A DNA stretch of 64,000 nucleotides, taken from Terriglobales bacterium. Its GTDB lineage: Bacteria; Acidobacteriota; Terriglobia; Bryobacterales; Bryobacteraceae. Shown one piece after another: positions 1 to 10,100 of the stretch. Each line of letters begins with the position of its first letter. Position 1 is the stretch's first letter. The stretch lies in the NCBI GenBank assembly GCA_027485675.1, contig JAIXQP010000043.1, positions 62,001 through 126,000 on the forward strand, given 5' to 3'. The notes under the pieces were generated by a model. It was not told the DNA's origin and did not search any database. It was given only the letters and a program-made list of their open reading frames with translations. The position numbers and the translations under genes were made by a program.

Positions 1-194
1 CGGAAGACCGCATGGGCGATGTCACGGCCAAGCTGCGTGAGTATCGGGACTTCGGCGTTCCGCACGCCTGGGTGGTCGATCCCGTGGCGCAGGCGCTGTA
101 CGTTTATGATTCCGATGGCTTGCATCAGGTGCGCTCTCTGCAAATCCCCGAGTTCGGAATCAACTTCACCCCGGAGCAGATCTTCGAGGCATAG
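1..194 (+). CDS. Uma2-family (DUF820) putative endonuclease, C-terminal fragment
   Basis: The reading frame is open from the window edge, so the start codon lies upstream and only about the last 63 residues are present. The visible part matches the C-terminal half of the Uma2/DUF820 restriction-endonuclease-like fold: an EDR segment, K-x-x-x-Y, then GVPHAWVVDP followed by a beta-strand-rich tail. An internal ATG at 12 is not the likely start, because the conserved EDR lies upstream of it. Uma2 proteins form large families in Acidobacteria, Cyanobacteria and Planctomycetes, and their physiological role is mostly unknown. The gene ends 32 bases before alaS on the same strand. The family assignment is fairly safe; activity is not established. 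Confidence 0.75.
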   Translation, partial: EDRMGDVTAKLREYRDFGVPHAWVVDPVAQALYVYDSDGLHQVRSLQIPEFGINFTPEQIFEA

Positions 195-226
195 CCCGGC
201 CGTGTCAAAATAGGGGGTTAACCCTC

Positions 227-2866
227 ATGACTGGCCACGACGTACGTCAAAAGTTCCTAGATTACTTCGCCGCCCGCGGACATCGCGTGGTGCGCTCCTC
301 CTCCCTGGTCCCCGCCAACGACCCCACGTTGCTGTTCACCAACGCCGGGATGAACCAGTTCAAGGACATCTTCCTCGGCATGGAGAAGCGCGACTACTCG
401 CGGGCGACCACGTCGCAGAAGTGCGTCCGGGCCGGGGGCAAACACAATGACCTCGAAAATGTCGGCTACACCCGCCGCCACCATACGTTCTTCGAGATGC
501 TCGGGAACTTCTCCTTCGGCGATTACTTTAAGACCGAAGCGATCGACTTCGCCTGGGATCTGATCACCAAAGACTACGGCCTCGACAAGGAGCGCCTGTA
601 CGTCACCGTCTTCCGCGAGGACGACGAGGCCGAAGAGCTGTGGCAGAAGGTCACTGGCATTCCGAAGAGCCGGATCTTCCGTTTGGACGAGAAAGATAAC
701 TTCTGGCAGATGGGCGATACCGGACCCTGCGGCCCGTGCTCGGAAATTCACTTCGATCTCGGGCCGGACGGCGCGGAGCCGGGCCGCGAGGACGAAGCCT
801 TTCCGCTCGACGGCGGTGGCCGGTTCGTCGAGATCTGGAACTTGGTCTTCATGCAGTTCGACCGCTCGGCGAGCGGCATCATGAACCCGCTGCCGCGGCC
901 GTCGATCGACACCGGCATGGGTCTCGAGCGCATTGCGGCGATCCTGCAGGGCAAGATGTCGAACTACGACTGCGACCTGATCAGCCCGATCATCGATCAT
1001 CTGGCCGGTTTGATCAAAGTGGACCCCAGTCGGGACGCGAAGACCGGAGCCGTCCTGCGGATCAATGCCGATCATGCGCGGGCAGCCGCGTTCCTGATCC
1101 ACGACGGCGTGGTTCCTTCGAACGAAGGCCGCGGCTATGTGCTGCGTAAAATTATGCGCCGGGCGTTACGGAATGCGCGCATTCTGGGCGTACAGGATAC
1201 CTACTTCCATAAGCTGACCCAGTTCGTGGCTGAGTTCATGAAGCCGGCCTATCCGGAACTGCTCGAAAGCGTAGACCGCGTGACGCGAGTGGTGAAGGAC
1301 GAGGAGCACCGCTACGCCACGACCTATCAGGTGGCCGAACGGATCTTCGTCGATGAGGCCAAGCGCGCCGTGGGCGGCTTGCTGCCGGGCGCGGCGGCGT
1401 TCAAGCTCTACGACACCTATGGCCTGGCCATTGATGAGCAGGAGGACATGGCGCGGGAGTTCGGCCTGCAGATCGATAGCGAAGGCTTTGCTGAAGAGAT
1501 GGAAAAGCAGCGGGACCGCGCGCGGGCTTCGTGGAAGGGTGCCGATAAAGCGACGGTGGCGCCGGTCTACGGCCAGATTCAGGCTAAGCTCGGACGCACC
1601 AAGTTCCTCGGTTATGAGGAGCTAACCTCGAAGGCTTCGCGCGTCGTGGCGATCCTGGTGGACCAGCATCTGGTGACCTCGGTGGGCGCGGGCGTCGAGT
1701 GCGAGTTAGTGGTGGACCAGACCCCGTTCTACGCCGAAAGCGGCGGCCAGGTGGGGGACCAGGGCGAATGGCTGTTCAAAGGGGAAGTGGTAGCTACGGT
1801 GAATAGCACCTATCCGGCGGTACCGGGTTTGAGCGTGCACCGCATTACGACTACGGCGCCGCTCGAGACCGACATGGTGCTGCAGGGCGCCGTGGCGGCC
1901 GGGACGCGGGCGGCCACGATGCGGAACCACACGGCCACTCATCTGCTGCACGCGGCGCTGCGCCAGGTGCTGGGCTCCCACGTCAAGCAGGCGGGCTCCA
2001 TTGTAGACTCGGGGCGCCTGCGGTTCGACTTTGCCCACTACACGGCGATGGATGCCGAAGAGGTGGCGCAGGTGGAACTGATCGTGAACGCGGAGATTAT
2101 GCGGAACACAGCGGTGTCGACGAGCGTGATGGAGCTCGATGACGCGTTGTCGACCGGGGCGATGGCGCTGTTCGGCGAGAAGTATGGCGAGAAGGTGCGC
2201 GTGGTGCAGGTGCCCGGCTTCAGCAAGGAGCTGTGCGGCGGCACGCACGTTTCGCGGACCGGCGACATCGGGCTGTGCAAGATCGTCTACGAAGGTTCGA
2301 TCTCGGCCGGGGTGCGCCGGATTGAGGCGATTACGGGGAATGCGGCGGTAGAGCGCTTCCAGGCCGCAACAACCTCTCTGCATCGCGTGGCGCAGATCGT
2401 GCACGCCAACGAGCCCGAGCTCGTCGAGCAGGTGGAGAAGCTGCTGGCGCATCAGCGGACGCTTGAGAAAGAGCTGCAACAGTTGAAGCAGCAGATGGCG
2501 CAGGCCAAGGCGGGGCAGGTGGAAGAGTTGGCCCGTGAGGTGAAGGGAGTCAAGGTGCTGGCGGCGCGGGTGGACGGCTTGGACCGGGACCAGATGCGGG
2601 CGCTGGCCGATACGCTGCGGAACAAGTGGAAGACGGCCGTGGTGGTGCTGGGCGCCGCCGAAGGCGAGAACGTGGCATTGATCAGCGCCGTGACGAAGGA
2701 CCTGACGGCGAAGGTGCACGCGGGCAAGCTGATCGGCCCGGTGGCGGCCGCGGTGGGCGGCAAGGGCGGCGGGCGGCCGGACCTGGCGGAAGCGGGCGGC
2801 AAGGATGCGTCGGCGCTCGATAGCGCGTTGGCGAATGTTTACGCGGCGGTGGAAGGCGCGTTGTGA
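227..2866 (+). CDS. alaS: Alanine--tRNA ligase
   Basis: This cytoplasmic class II synthetase charges tRNA-Ala. The 879-residue length is normal for bacterial AlaS. The order is an N-terminal catalytic core (LFTNAGMNQFKDIFLG near residue 38), a tRNA-recognition domain, the editing domain and a C-terminal coiled coil plus DHHA1-like domain with a GGGRPDLAEAGG motif near the end. The zinc/editing residues are visible as NHTATH (first His about 568) and C670-G-G-T-H674. The ATG is preceded by a G-rich stretch (aggggg) about 11 bases upstream, which can act as ribosome binding site. The 3' end overlaps the next gene by four bases (GTGA), so the two are probably co-translated. Confidence 0.98.
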   Translation: MTGHDVRQKFLDYFAARGHRVVRSSSLVPANDPTLLFTNAGMNQFKDIFLGMEKRDYSRATTSQKCVRAGGKHNDLENVGYTRRHHTFFEMLGNFSFGDYFKTEAIDFAWDLITKDYGLDKERLYVTVFREDDEAEELWQKVTGIPKSRIFRLDEKDNFWQMGDTGPCGPCSEIHFDLGPDGAEPGREDEAFPLDGGGRFVEIWNLVFMQFDRSASGIMNPLPRPSIDTGMGLERIAAILQGKMSNYDCDLISPIIDHLAGLIKVDPSRDAKTGAVLRINADHARAAAFLIHDGVVPSNEGRGYVLRKIMRRALRNARILGVQDTYFHKLTQFVAEFMKPAYPELLESVDRVTRVVKDEEHRYATTYQVAERIFVDEAKRAVGGLLPGAAAFKLYDTYGLAIDEQEDMAREFGLQIDSEGFAEEMEKQRDRARASWKGADKATVAPVYGQIQAKLGRTKFLGYEELTSKASRVVAILVDQHLVTSVGAGVECELVVDQTPFYAESGGQVGDQGEWLFKGEVVATVNSTYPAVPGLSVHRITTTAPLETDMVLQGAVAAGTRAATMRNHTATHLLHAALRQVLGSHVKQAGSIVDSGRLRFDFAHYTAMDAEEVAQVELIVNAEIMRNTAVSTSVMELDDALSTGAMALFGEKYGEKVRVVQVPGFSKELCGGTHVSRTGDIGLCKIVYEGSISAGVRRIEAITGNAAVERFQAATTSLHRVAQIVHANEPELVEQVEKLLAHQRTLEKELQQLKQQMAQAKAGQVEELAREVKGVKVLAARVDGLDRDQMRALADTLRNKWKTAVVVLGAAEGENVALISAVTKDLTAKVHAGKLIGPVAAAVGGKGGGRPDLAEAGGKDASALDSALANVYAAVEGAL

Positions 2867-3822
2867 CCGATGTCGTGATTGTCGGGGCGGGGCCTACGGG
2901 CCTCGCCTGCGGCATCGAGTTGAAGAAGTTGGGGGTCAACGCGGTCCTGATTGAGAAGGGCTGCGTGGTGAACTCGCTCTATCACTATCCGCAGAACATG
3001 GTGTTTTTCACTACGCCTGAACTGCTTGAGATCGGCGATATTCCGATGACGTCGCTGAACGATAAGCCGAACCGCGTGGAGGGGTTGAAGTACTACCGGC
3101 GGGTGGCGGACCACTACGATCTCGACATCCGCCAGTATGAGCGGGTGGAGCGGATTACGGGCGGGGATGGCGCGTACGTGACCGTAACCTCGCAGGGCGA
3201 ACACGCTTCGAAGAAGGTGATTCTGGCCACGGGCTACTACGACATTCCGAACCTGTTGGGGGTGCCGGGCGAGGAGTTGCCGAAGGTGATCCACTACTAC
3301 AAAGAGGCGCATCCCTACTACGATCAGGACGTGCTGGTGGTGGGCGCGAAAAACTCGGCGGCGATCGCAGCGCTCGAGCTGTGGTGGACCGGAGCGCGGG
3401 TGACGATGGTGCACCGGGGCGCGGAGATCCATAAGCACGTGAAGTACTGGATCAAGCCGAACATCGAAAACCGGCTGAAGAATGGGGAAATCAAAGGGTA
3501 CTTTTCCTCGCGGGTGACGGCGATCCGGGAGAAGGAAGTGGACCTCGAAACGCCGGAAGGACCCGTAACGCTCAAGAACGATTTCGTCTTTGCGATGACG
3601 GGTTACCGGCCGGACTTCGAGTTCCTGGCCGCGCACGGGATTACGCTCGACGCCGGGACGGGCCGGCCGGCCGTAAACCCGGACACGTACGAGAGCGCGC
3701 GGCCGGGGATGTATCTGGCGGGCGTGGTGGTGGCCGGGGTGCATACCAACGAGATCTTCATCGAGAACGGCCGCTTCCACGGCGGCGCGATTGCCAAGGA
3801 CATTGCGGCGAAAGTGAGATGA
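2863..3822 (+). CDS. ypdA: YpdA-family putative bacillithiol disulfide reductase
   Basis: This is a 319-residue FAD/NAD(P)-dependent pyridine-nucleotide-disulfide-type reductase. An N-terminal dinucleotide-binding motif (VVIVGAGPTGLACG) is followed by the family-typical YPQNMVFFTTPELLEIG segment, a second nucleotide-binding motif (VLVVGAKNSAAIAALEL) near residue 160 and a C-terminal FAD-contacting HTNEIFIENGRFHG. No CxxC redox pair is seen, which fits YpdA. In Firmicutes YpdA reduces oxidised bacillithiol, and many Acidobacteria are reported to use bacillithiol. The start is GTG in a GTGA overlap with alaS. The end overlaps the following glycosyltransferase by four bases. No bsh biosynthesis gene is certain in this window. 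Confidence 0.85.
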   Translation: MTDVVIVGAGPTGLACGIELKKLGVNAVLIEKGCVVNSLYHYPQNMVFFTTPELLEIGDIPMTSLNDKPNRVEGLKYYRRVADHYDLDIRQYERVERITGGDGAYVTVTSQGEHASKKVILATGYYDIPNLLGVPGEELPKVIHYYKEAHPYYDQDVLVVGAKNSAAIAALELWWTGARVTMVHRGAEIHKHVKYWIKPNIENRLKNGEIKGYFSSRVTAIREKEVDLETPEGPVTLKNDFVFAMTGYRPDFEFLAAHGITLDAGTGRPAVNPDTYESARPGMYLAGVVVAGVHTNEIFIENGRFHGGAIAKDIAAKVR

Positions 3823-4649
3823 AGATCGTCCACCTCGACAGCGGACGGGAGATGCGGGGTGGGCAGTGGCAGGTGCTGCATCTGATCGAGGCGCTGGCGG
3901 CGGCGGGACACGAACAGGAGCTGGTGGCGCCCTTGGACGCACCGCTCGCGCAGCGGGTGAAGATCCCGGTGCGGGCGCCGCTGGGCTGGTGGCCGCGCGG
4001 GGACGTCTATCATGCCCATGATGCAAAGATGCACACCTGGGCGGGTCTGCTGGGGCGGCGGCCGCTCGTGGTGGCGCGGCGGGTAGCGTTTCCGGTGAAG
4101 AACCGGTGGAAGTACCGCCTGGCGGATTGCTATATAGCAGTTTCGGAGGCGGTGGCGGGTGAGCTGCGGAAGGCGGGCGTGGAGGACGGCAGGATCCGCG
4201 TGGTGTACGACGGGGTGCAGGAGCTGGCGCTCTCGACGCGGACGGGTCCGGTGATCGCGCCGGCCTCGGAGGATCCGATGAAGGGTTCGGCGCTGATCCG
4301 GGAGTCAGGTGTCGCGTGCCAGTTCTCCGCCGATCTGGTGACCGATCTGGCGACCGCCTCGGCCATGCTCTACATCACGCATCAGGAGGGGCTGGGCTCG
4401 GCGGCGCTGCTGGCGATGTCAGCGGGGGTGCCGGTGATCGCCTCGCGGGTGGGCGGGCTTCCGGAGATCGTGCGGGACGGCGAGACGGGGGTGCTGGTGG
4501 AGAATACGGCGGAGGCGATCCGCGCGGCGATGGCGCGGGTGGGCGAGATGGGGCCGATGGGGCAGCGGGGCAGGGCCATGGTGCGCGAGCGGTTTCTGCT
4601 GCGGCACATGGCGGCTGCTACGCTCAGAGTTTACGAGGAGTTGGCGTGA
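3819..4649 (+). CDS. Compact family-4-like glycosyltransferase
   Basis: The 276 residues show GT-B, group-1-like features: an N-terminal MKIVHLDSGREMRGGQWQ with a glycine-rich donor loop, a middle IAVSEAVAGELRKAGV and VYDGV, and a C-terminal EGLGSAALLAMSAGVPVIASRVGGLPEI-type region. It is about 80-100 residues shorter than usual for GT4. The second glutamate of the EX7E motif is replaced (Glu190 is present, residue 198 is Leu). The K-G pair of the donor site seems kept at residues 155-156. The gene overlaps ypdA and the prepilin peptidase by four bases each. The position next to ypdA invites comparison with BshA, but length and motif differ, so the substrate is unknown. Confidence 0.7.
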   Translation: MKIVHLDSGREMRGGQWQVLHLIEALAAAGHEQELVAPLDAPLAQRVKIPVRAPLGWWPRGDVYHAHDAKMHTWAGLLGRRPLVVARRVAFPVKNRWKYRLADCYIAVSEAVAGELRKAGVEDGRIRVVYDGVQELALSTRTGPVIAPASEDPMKGSALIRESGVACQFSADLVTDLATASAMLYITHQEGLGSAALLAMSAGVPVIASRVGGLPEIVRDGETGVLVENTAEAIRAAMARVGEMGPMGQRGRAMVRERFLLRHMAAATLRVYEELA

Positions 4650-5443
4650 TCATCGAAGCGGTGTTAGCGGGGTTGTTGGGGCTGCTGATCGGCAGTTTTC
4701 TGAATGTCTGCATTTACCGGTTGCCGCGCGATCTCTCGGTTTGGACGCCGGCGCGGAGCTATTGCCCGGGCTGCGAAGCGATGATCGCGTGGTACGACAA
4801 TCTGCCGGTGGTGAGTTATCTGCTGCTGGGGGGGAAGTGCCGGCGGTGCAGGGAGAAGATTCCGGTGCGGTATTTGTTGACGGAGCTGCTTTGTGGTGTA
4901 ATGTTCTTTGCGTGCTCCTGGTTTTTGGGGTTCAGCCCGTTGGCGTGGAAACTGATGGTGTTTAGCGCGATCAATCTTGCCTTGTTCTTTTGCGATTTGG
5001 AGGAACGGATTCTGCCGGACGAATTCACGTTGGGGGGCACGGCGGTGGGGCTGGTATTGGCCTATTTCGTGGCGCTGCCGATGGGGTTCACGATGTTGTT
5101 TTTGCCGCTCAATACCCCGGCCCCCTGGATTTCAGTGGCCGAGGCGGCCTTTGCCGCGGGGTTGGCCTATGGCTCCTTCCGGTTGCTGGGCTGGGCCTAT
5201 GAGCGATTCCGGGATCGGGAAGGGCTGGGAATGGGCGATATGAAGATGGTGGCGATGTTTGGCGCCTTCCTGGGGCTGATGTCGACGCTCGAATCGATTT
5301 TGATCGGGTCGGTGCTGGGTTCGTTCTTGGGCTTGCTGTTCATCAAGCTGCGGCGGGAGGACAGTGCGCAGTATGAGTTGCCGTTCGGGTCGTTTTTGGC
5401 TGTTGGCGCGATGGCGGCGGCCTGGATTGAGGTATTTCGGTAG
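4646..5443 (+). CDS. Prepilin peptidase (type IV leader peptidase / N-methyltransferase)
   Basis: This 265-residue polytopic inner-membrane aspartic protease cleaves type IV prepilin and type II pseudopilin leaders and methylates the new N terminus. The GTG start at 4646 overlaps the upstream stop (GTGA) and places the hydrophobic GLLIGSFLNVCIYRLP at the N terminus, as in the PilD family. The zinc pair CxxC/CxxC is at residues 40/43 and 65/68. The catalytic aspartates are visible as D117 in FCDLEERILPD and D198 in GMGDMK. No pilin gene is nearby, so it probably serves pilus or secretion genes elsewhere. A longer upstream reading exists but runs through the glycosyltransferase in another frame. 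Confidence 0.93.
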   Translation: MIIEAVLAGLLGLLIGSFLNVCIYRLPRDLSVWTPARSYCPGCEAMIAWYDNLPVVSYLLLGGKCRRCREKIPVRYLLTELLCGVMFFACSWFLGFSPLAWKLMVFSAINLALFFCDLEERILPDEFTLGGTAVGLVLAYFVALPMGFTMLFLPLNTPAPWISVAEAAFAAGLAYGSFRLLGWAYERFRDREGLGMGDMKMVAMFGAFLGLMSTLESILIGSVLGSFLGLLFIKLRREDSAQYELPFGSFLAVGAMAAAWIEVFR

Positions 5444-5462
5444 ATACGAAGCAATGTTGCGT

Positions 5463-5468
5463 TACACT
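5463..5468 (+). promoter_or_regulatory. Candidate -10 element before uppS
   Basis: The hexamer TACACT lies in a GTTACACTG context 14 bases before the uppS ATG. No Shine-Dalgarno sequence is visible between it and the start codon, and no clear -35 box was found. The same nine-base context recurs before lpdA and before the MmcQ-like gene. Confidence 0.35.
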
Positions 5469-5482
5469 GTGAGATTACGCCG

Positions 5483-6298
5483 ATGAAAGCGCTGCTGGAA
5501 GCGATTGCACCCAACCATCCGGATTGGGAACTGGCGATGGCCCTGGACCCTCGCCGGTTGCCCGCTCATATTGCCGTGATCATGGACGGCAATGGACGGT
5601 GGGCCGGGAAGCGTTTTTTACCCCGGGTGGCCGGGCACAAGGCGGGTATCTCTCCGGTGCGGGAGACCGTCGAGACCTGCGCGCGGCTCGGATTGGACGC
5701 CTTGACGCTCTATGCGTTCTCGATGGAGAACTGGAAGCGGCCGGCCGCCGAGGTGGATACCTTATGGCATCTGCTGCGGCTCTATTTGCGGAATGAGCTG
5801 CGGACGCTCGCGGAGAACAACGTGCGCCTGGGGGCCATTGGGCGGATTGAGGATCTTCCCGGCATCGTGCAGAAAGAGTTGGCCGTCACGATGCGCGAGA
5901 CGGAGCACAACACGGGACTCCGGCTGAATCTGGCGATCAACTACGGCGGCCGGGTGGAGATTTTGGACGCCGTCAACCACCTGTTGGCGGAGGCCAAGGC
6001 GGCGGGCACCCTCGAGAACCTGCGCGTGGACGAGGAGTCCTTGGCGGCCCATCTGTACACGAGCGGGCTGCCGGACCCGGACCTGTTGATCCGGACTTCG
6101 GGGGAGCTGCGCGTTTCGAATTTCCTGCTCTGGCAGATCGCCTACACCGAGATCTACGTCACGGAGACGTTGTGGCCGGACTTCCGGCGCGCGGACCTGC
6201 TCAGAGCCATTCTCGACTACCAGAAGCGGGAGCGCCGTTTTGGCGGGTTGAGCACGCCGGCGCCCGAGGTTCTGGCGGAGACGGTTTCCACCCGGTGA
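5483..6298 (+). CDS. uppS: Isoprenyl transferase (undecaprenyl diphosphate synthase)
   Basis: This cis-prenyltransferase makes the C55 lipid carrier used in peptidoglycan and surface glycan synthesis. The 271-residue protein shows the family signature VIMDGNGRWA with catalytic Asp35, an LYAFSMENWKRP block, GG-R around residue 155 and LLIRTSGELRVSNFLLWQ near the C terminus. It has an N-terminal extension of about 25 residues before the conserved core, slightly longer than E. coli UppS. The stop codon overlaps the cdsA start by one base (TGATG), the classic uppS-cdsA pairing of lipid-precursor genes. Confidence 0.96.
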   Translation: MKALLEAIAPNHPDWELAMALDPRRLPAHIAVIMDGNGRWAGKRFLPRVAGHKAGISPVRETVETCARLGLDALTLYAFSMENWKRPAAEVDTLWHLLRLYLRNELRTLAENNVRLGAIGRIEDLPGIVQKELAVTMRETEHNTGLRLNLAINYGGRVEILDAVNHLLAEAKAAGTLENLRVDEESLAAHLYTSGLPDPDLLIRTSGELRVSNFLLWQIAYTEIYVTETLWPDFRRADLLRAILDYQKRERRFGGLSTPAPEVLAETVSTR

Positions 6299-7062
6299 TG
6301 CGCGTTCTCACTTCGGTGGTGCTGATCCCCACCGTCACGTGGCTGATTCTGTTTTCGCCACAGCCGGTGTTCCAAGCGGCGGTGTCTGTGTTTGCGCTGC
6401 TGTGCTGGCATGAGTTTGCGGGGTTGTCGGGATACTACAACGCCAAGCTCGAAAGCTGGCACGGTTGGATCCCGGGCCTGGTGATCCTCTATGCGGGCTT
6501 GAGCGGGACGATGCTGATGACCGTGATCATTCTGGGTGCGCTGGCGGCGGCGTTGCGGAACCGGGAGCTGCGGGAAGGTATTCCGGCTACGGCGTTTTTC
6601 GCCTTGGGCTTGATCTATGCGTTCGGGGCCTGGCGCGCGGCAGTGGAGCTGCGCGTGATCAGCCCGTACTGGGTTCTGTTTGCCAACGCCATCAATTGGG
6701 TGGGCGATTCGGCAGCCTATTTCGTGGGCCGTGCAATCGGGAAGCGGAAGCTGGCGCCGCGGATCAGCCCCGGGAAATCGGTGGAGGGCGCCTTGGCTTC
6801 CGTCGTGTTAGCGAGCTTGTTTGGCGTCGCGTTTGTTAATTATTTTTTGCCCGCGACGCCCTGGCCGGTCGCCTTGGGAGTCTCGGTGGCGGGAAACGTG
6901 GCGGGACAGATTGGGGACCTGGCTGAGTCGGCGCTCAAGCGGGGCGCGGGTGTGAAGGACTCCGGCACGTTGCTGCCGGGGCACGGCGGCTGGTTGGACC
7001 GCTTGGATTCGAGCCTGTTCTCGATGCCAATTACCTTGTTCGCCCTCACGCTAATCGGTTAG
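6298..7062 (+). CDS. cdsA: Phosphatidate cytidylyltransferase
   Basis: This enzyme makes CDP-diacylglycerol from CTP and phosphatidate for phospholipid synthesis in the inner membrane. The protein is about 254 residues with multiple hydrophobic segments. It ends in the CdsA signature: GQIGDLAESALKR, then KDSGTLLPGHGGWLDRLDS. The ATG at 6298 gives a one-base overlap with the uppS stop. A longer open frame from 6172 lies inside uppS and is not used. NWVGDSAAYFVGRAIGK in the middle is also family-typical. Function is secure. Confidence 0.95.
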   Translation: MRVLTSVVLIPTVTWLILFSPQPVFQAAVSVFALLCWHEFAGLSGYYNAKLESWHGWIPGLVILYAGLSGTMLMTVIILGALAAALRNRELREGIPATAFFALGLIYAFGAWRAAVELRVISPYWVLFANAINWVGDSAAYFVGRAIGKRKLAPRISPGKSVEGALASVVLASLFGVAFVNYFLPATPWPVALGVSVAGNVAGQIGDLAESALKRGAGVKDSGTLLPGHGGWLDRLDSSLFSMPITLFALTLIG

Positions 7063-7106
7063 GCCCGTTGCGTGCGAAGAGTGCGTGTGATAAGAAGTCA
7101 CGCACG

Positions 7107-10100
7107 ATGCGGTTACTGATCCTTCTCTCAGTCGCGGCGACCCTGCTCGCGCAATCGGAACGCGGAACGATAACGGGGACAGTGCGAGACGCAACCGGCG
7201 CGGTGGTACCGGGAGCGAAAGTCACTTTAACGAATACGGCGATGGGGACGGCCAGCACGGCCCCGACCTCCGAGTCCGGCGATTACACCGTCCCCGGGTT
7301 GGCGGTAGGAACTTACATTGTCCGCGTCGAAAAGGATGGCTTCCGGCCGGCCTCGGTCACCGGACTGGTGCTGAATGCTTCGGCGACGGTGCGGGCCGAT
7401 GCCGTCCTGGAAGTGGGAACCTCCCGGCAGGCGGTGGAGGTCTCCGCCTCGGCCTTGGCGCTGGCGACCGAGAACGCCAAGACGAGCGTGACGATTGATA
7501 ACAAGCTGGTGGACGAGTTGCCGCTGGTGGTGGGCGGCGCGCTGCGGAGTCCGTTTAACCTGGCGGCGCTGACGCCGGAGGCGAAGAACCTGGGCGGCGA
7601 CAACGGCTTCATCCTCGGCGGCGGGCAGGCGGCCGGCTACGGGACGAGTCTCGATGGCGTGTCGGCGAACACGTCGCGGGCGCTGTCGATGAGTTGGGTG
7701 GCCGTCAATGCGCCTTCCATTGAGGCGGTGACCGAGTTCACGGTGGATACGAACGGCTTCAAGGCGGAGTTCGGCCAGGCGACGGGCGGCATTATGAGCT
7801 TTGCTTCGAAGTCCGGTACGAACAGCTTCCACGGAACGCTCTACGAGTTCATTCGCAACGAGGCCTTTGACGCGAACAACTTCTTCAACAATAAACGGGG
7901 CATCGGCCGGCCGATTTATAAACAGCACGACTTTGGCGGCTCGGTCGGCGGGCCGGTTTGGATTCCTAAGCTCTATAACGGCAAGAACAAGACCTTCTTC
8001 TTCACGAGCTACGAGGCGTTTCGCAATCGGGATGGCGCGGCGGGTTCCGTGCGGACGGTGCCGACCGAAGAGATGTACAACGGCGACTTCCGCAACTGGG
8101 TGAACGCGGCCGGGGTTCAGATTCCGATCTATGATCCGACCACCCAGACCACGGCCGCCAATGGCACCGTGACGCGGCAGGTCTTCCCGAACAATCAGGT
8201 CCCGCGGTCGCTATTTGACCCCACCGTGGTACAGGCGCTCAGTGTCTTCCGTTCCGGCGAGACCCCATTGCCCAACACGGGCGCGCGGCCGGGAACCGTC
8301 GACTACGTGACGAACAACTATCTGATTTCGAAGGGCACCGAGGTGCGTCCCAATACCAAGCTCAGCGTCAAGGGAGACCACGTCTTCAGCGAGCGGAGCC
8401 GGATCTCCGGCTATTGGGGCTACAACCGGTCCAGCCAGGTGCCCGGACCGAACGGCCCCAACGATCTGCCCGGCCTGTTCGTCAACTACAACGACACCAC
8501 CCGGAACTCCGACGTCTTTCGCGGAAGCTGGGACTTTAACTTCACGCCTACGCTCTTCAATCACTTCTACGGTGGCGGTAACAACTGGAAGGAAAATCAC
8601 GACCCACCCCAGGCTACGATCCGGAGCGGCGTTAATTGGAAGGACAGAGTCTGCCTGATCAACTCGCCGAACTGCGACGAAAACCTGATCAACTTCAATT
8701 TCTCGAATGGCTACAGCCAGTGGGGCGGCCGGGCGAACAACGGCAGCGAGAACTTCATCAAGATGTTCGCCGACGACATGACCTGGATCAAAGGCAAGCA
8801 CACCTGGAAGTTCGGTGGGCAGTATCAGGGCCAGTACTACAATGGCTTCGGCCGCCAGTGCGTCGCGGGTTGCGTGACCTTCGACTTCAAAAATACGGGC
8901 CGTCCCGGCGACACGAACTTTGCTACCGCAGGCGGTAGCCCCGTCGCCTCGATGCTCCTGGGCCATGCCAACAATGGCTCGCTCGACACTGTCCGCTATA
9001 TCGGCCAGCAGTGGCCTTCGTTTGCCGGATTCATTCAGGACGACTGGCGGATCAAGCCGAACTTGATGATCAACCTGGGGCTCCGCTGGGAGACCACCTT
9101 GCCGCCCACCGGGGAGAACGACAACTGGAGCGACTTTGCTCCCGACCGGCCCAACCCGGGCGCCGGCGGCATCCCCGGAGCGTTGATTTATGCGGGCTCC
9201 GGCCCAGGCCGTGAAGGCACCCGGACGCTCGCCGGCAGCTACTTCAAGGGCTTCGGGCCCCGTCTGGGCCTCGCCTACACGCTCAAGCAGAAGACCTCGA
9301 TCCGGATGTCCTACGGCTTAAGCTATGGCAACATCACGACCGTGACCGGTTCCACCCACAATCTGGGATTCACCCTCACCAACTCCTTCCCGGACAACAG
9401 CCAGGGATTGCAGCCCAGTTTCCTCGTCCGGAACGGACTGCCGGCGTGGGTGGCGCCTCCGTTTGTCGATCCCAGCTTCGGCAACGGCCGGGCTATGCCA
9501 TGGTGGCAGGGTAGCGAAGCCACGCGCCCCCCGGCCTTTCAAAGCATGAACTTCTCGATTCAGCACCAGCTCTCTTCGACGATGGTGGCCGAGATCGGCT
9601 ACAACGGGAGTCTGGGGAGCCGGCTCCAGGCCGGGCTGCTCGCTTACAACGCGTTGCACCCGGACGTCCTCACCCGCTATGGGGCGACTCTGCTGAACTC
9701 GCGGTTCGACAGCCCGGCGGCGATTGCGGCCGGCATCCGCGCGCCCTTTGCGAATTTCGGGACGTTGTGGGGTGCGCAGGCCACCGTCCGGCAGGCTTTG
9801 CGGCCTTATCCGCAGTTCCAGAACATCGATACCGGCGGAGGGGGCGGCGACCACAGTGGCCACTCCACCTACCATTCCGGTATGCTCCGGCTGGAGAAAC
9901 GGTATTCGAGCGGTGTCCAGTTTCAGGGTTCGTACGTGTTTTCAAAGCTGCTGACCGATGCCGACAGCTACTGGATCGGCGGCGCGGCCATGGACCACTT
10001 CAACCGCGGCCTCGAGAAATCGATCGGCCAGTTCGACGTCACCCACAACATCAAGCTTTCGGGCGTCTATGAACTGCCGTTCGGCAAAGGGAAGACGTTT

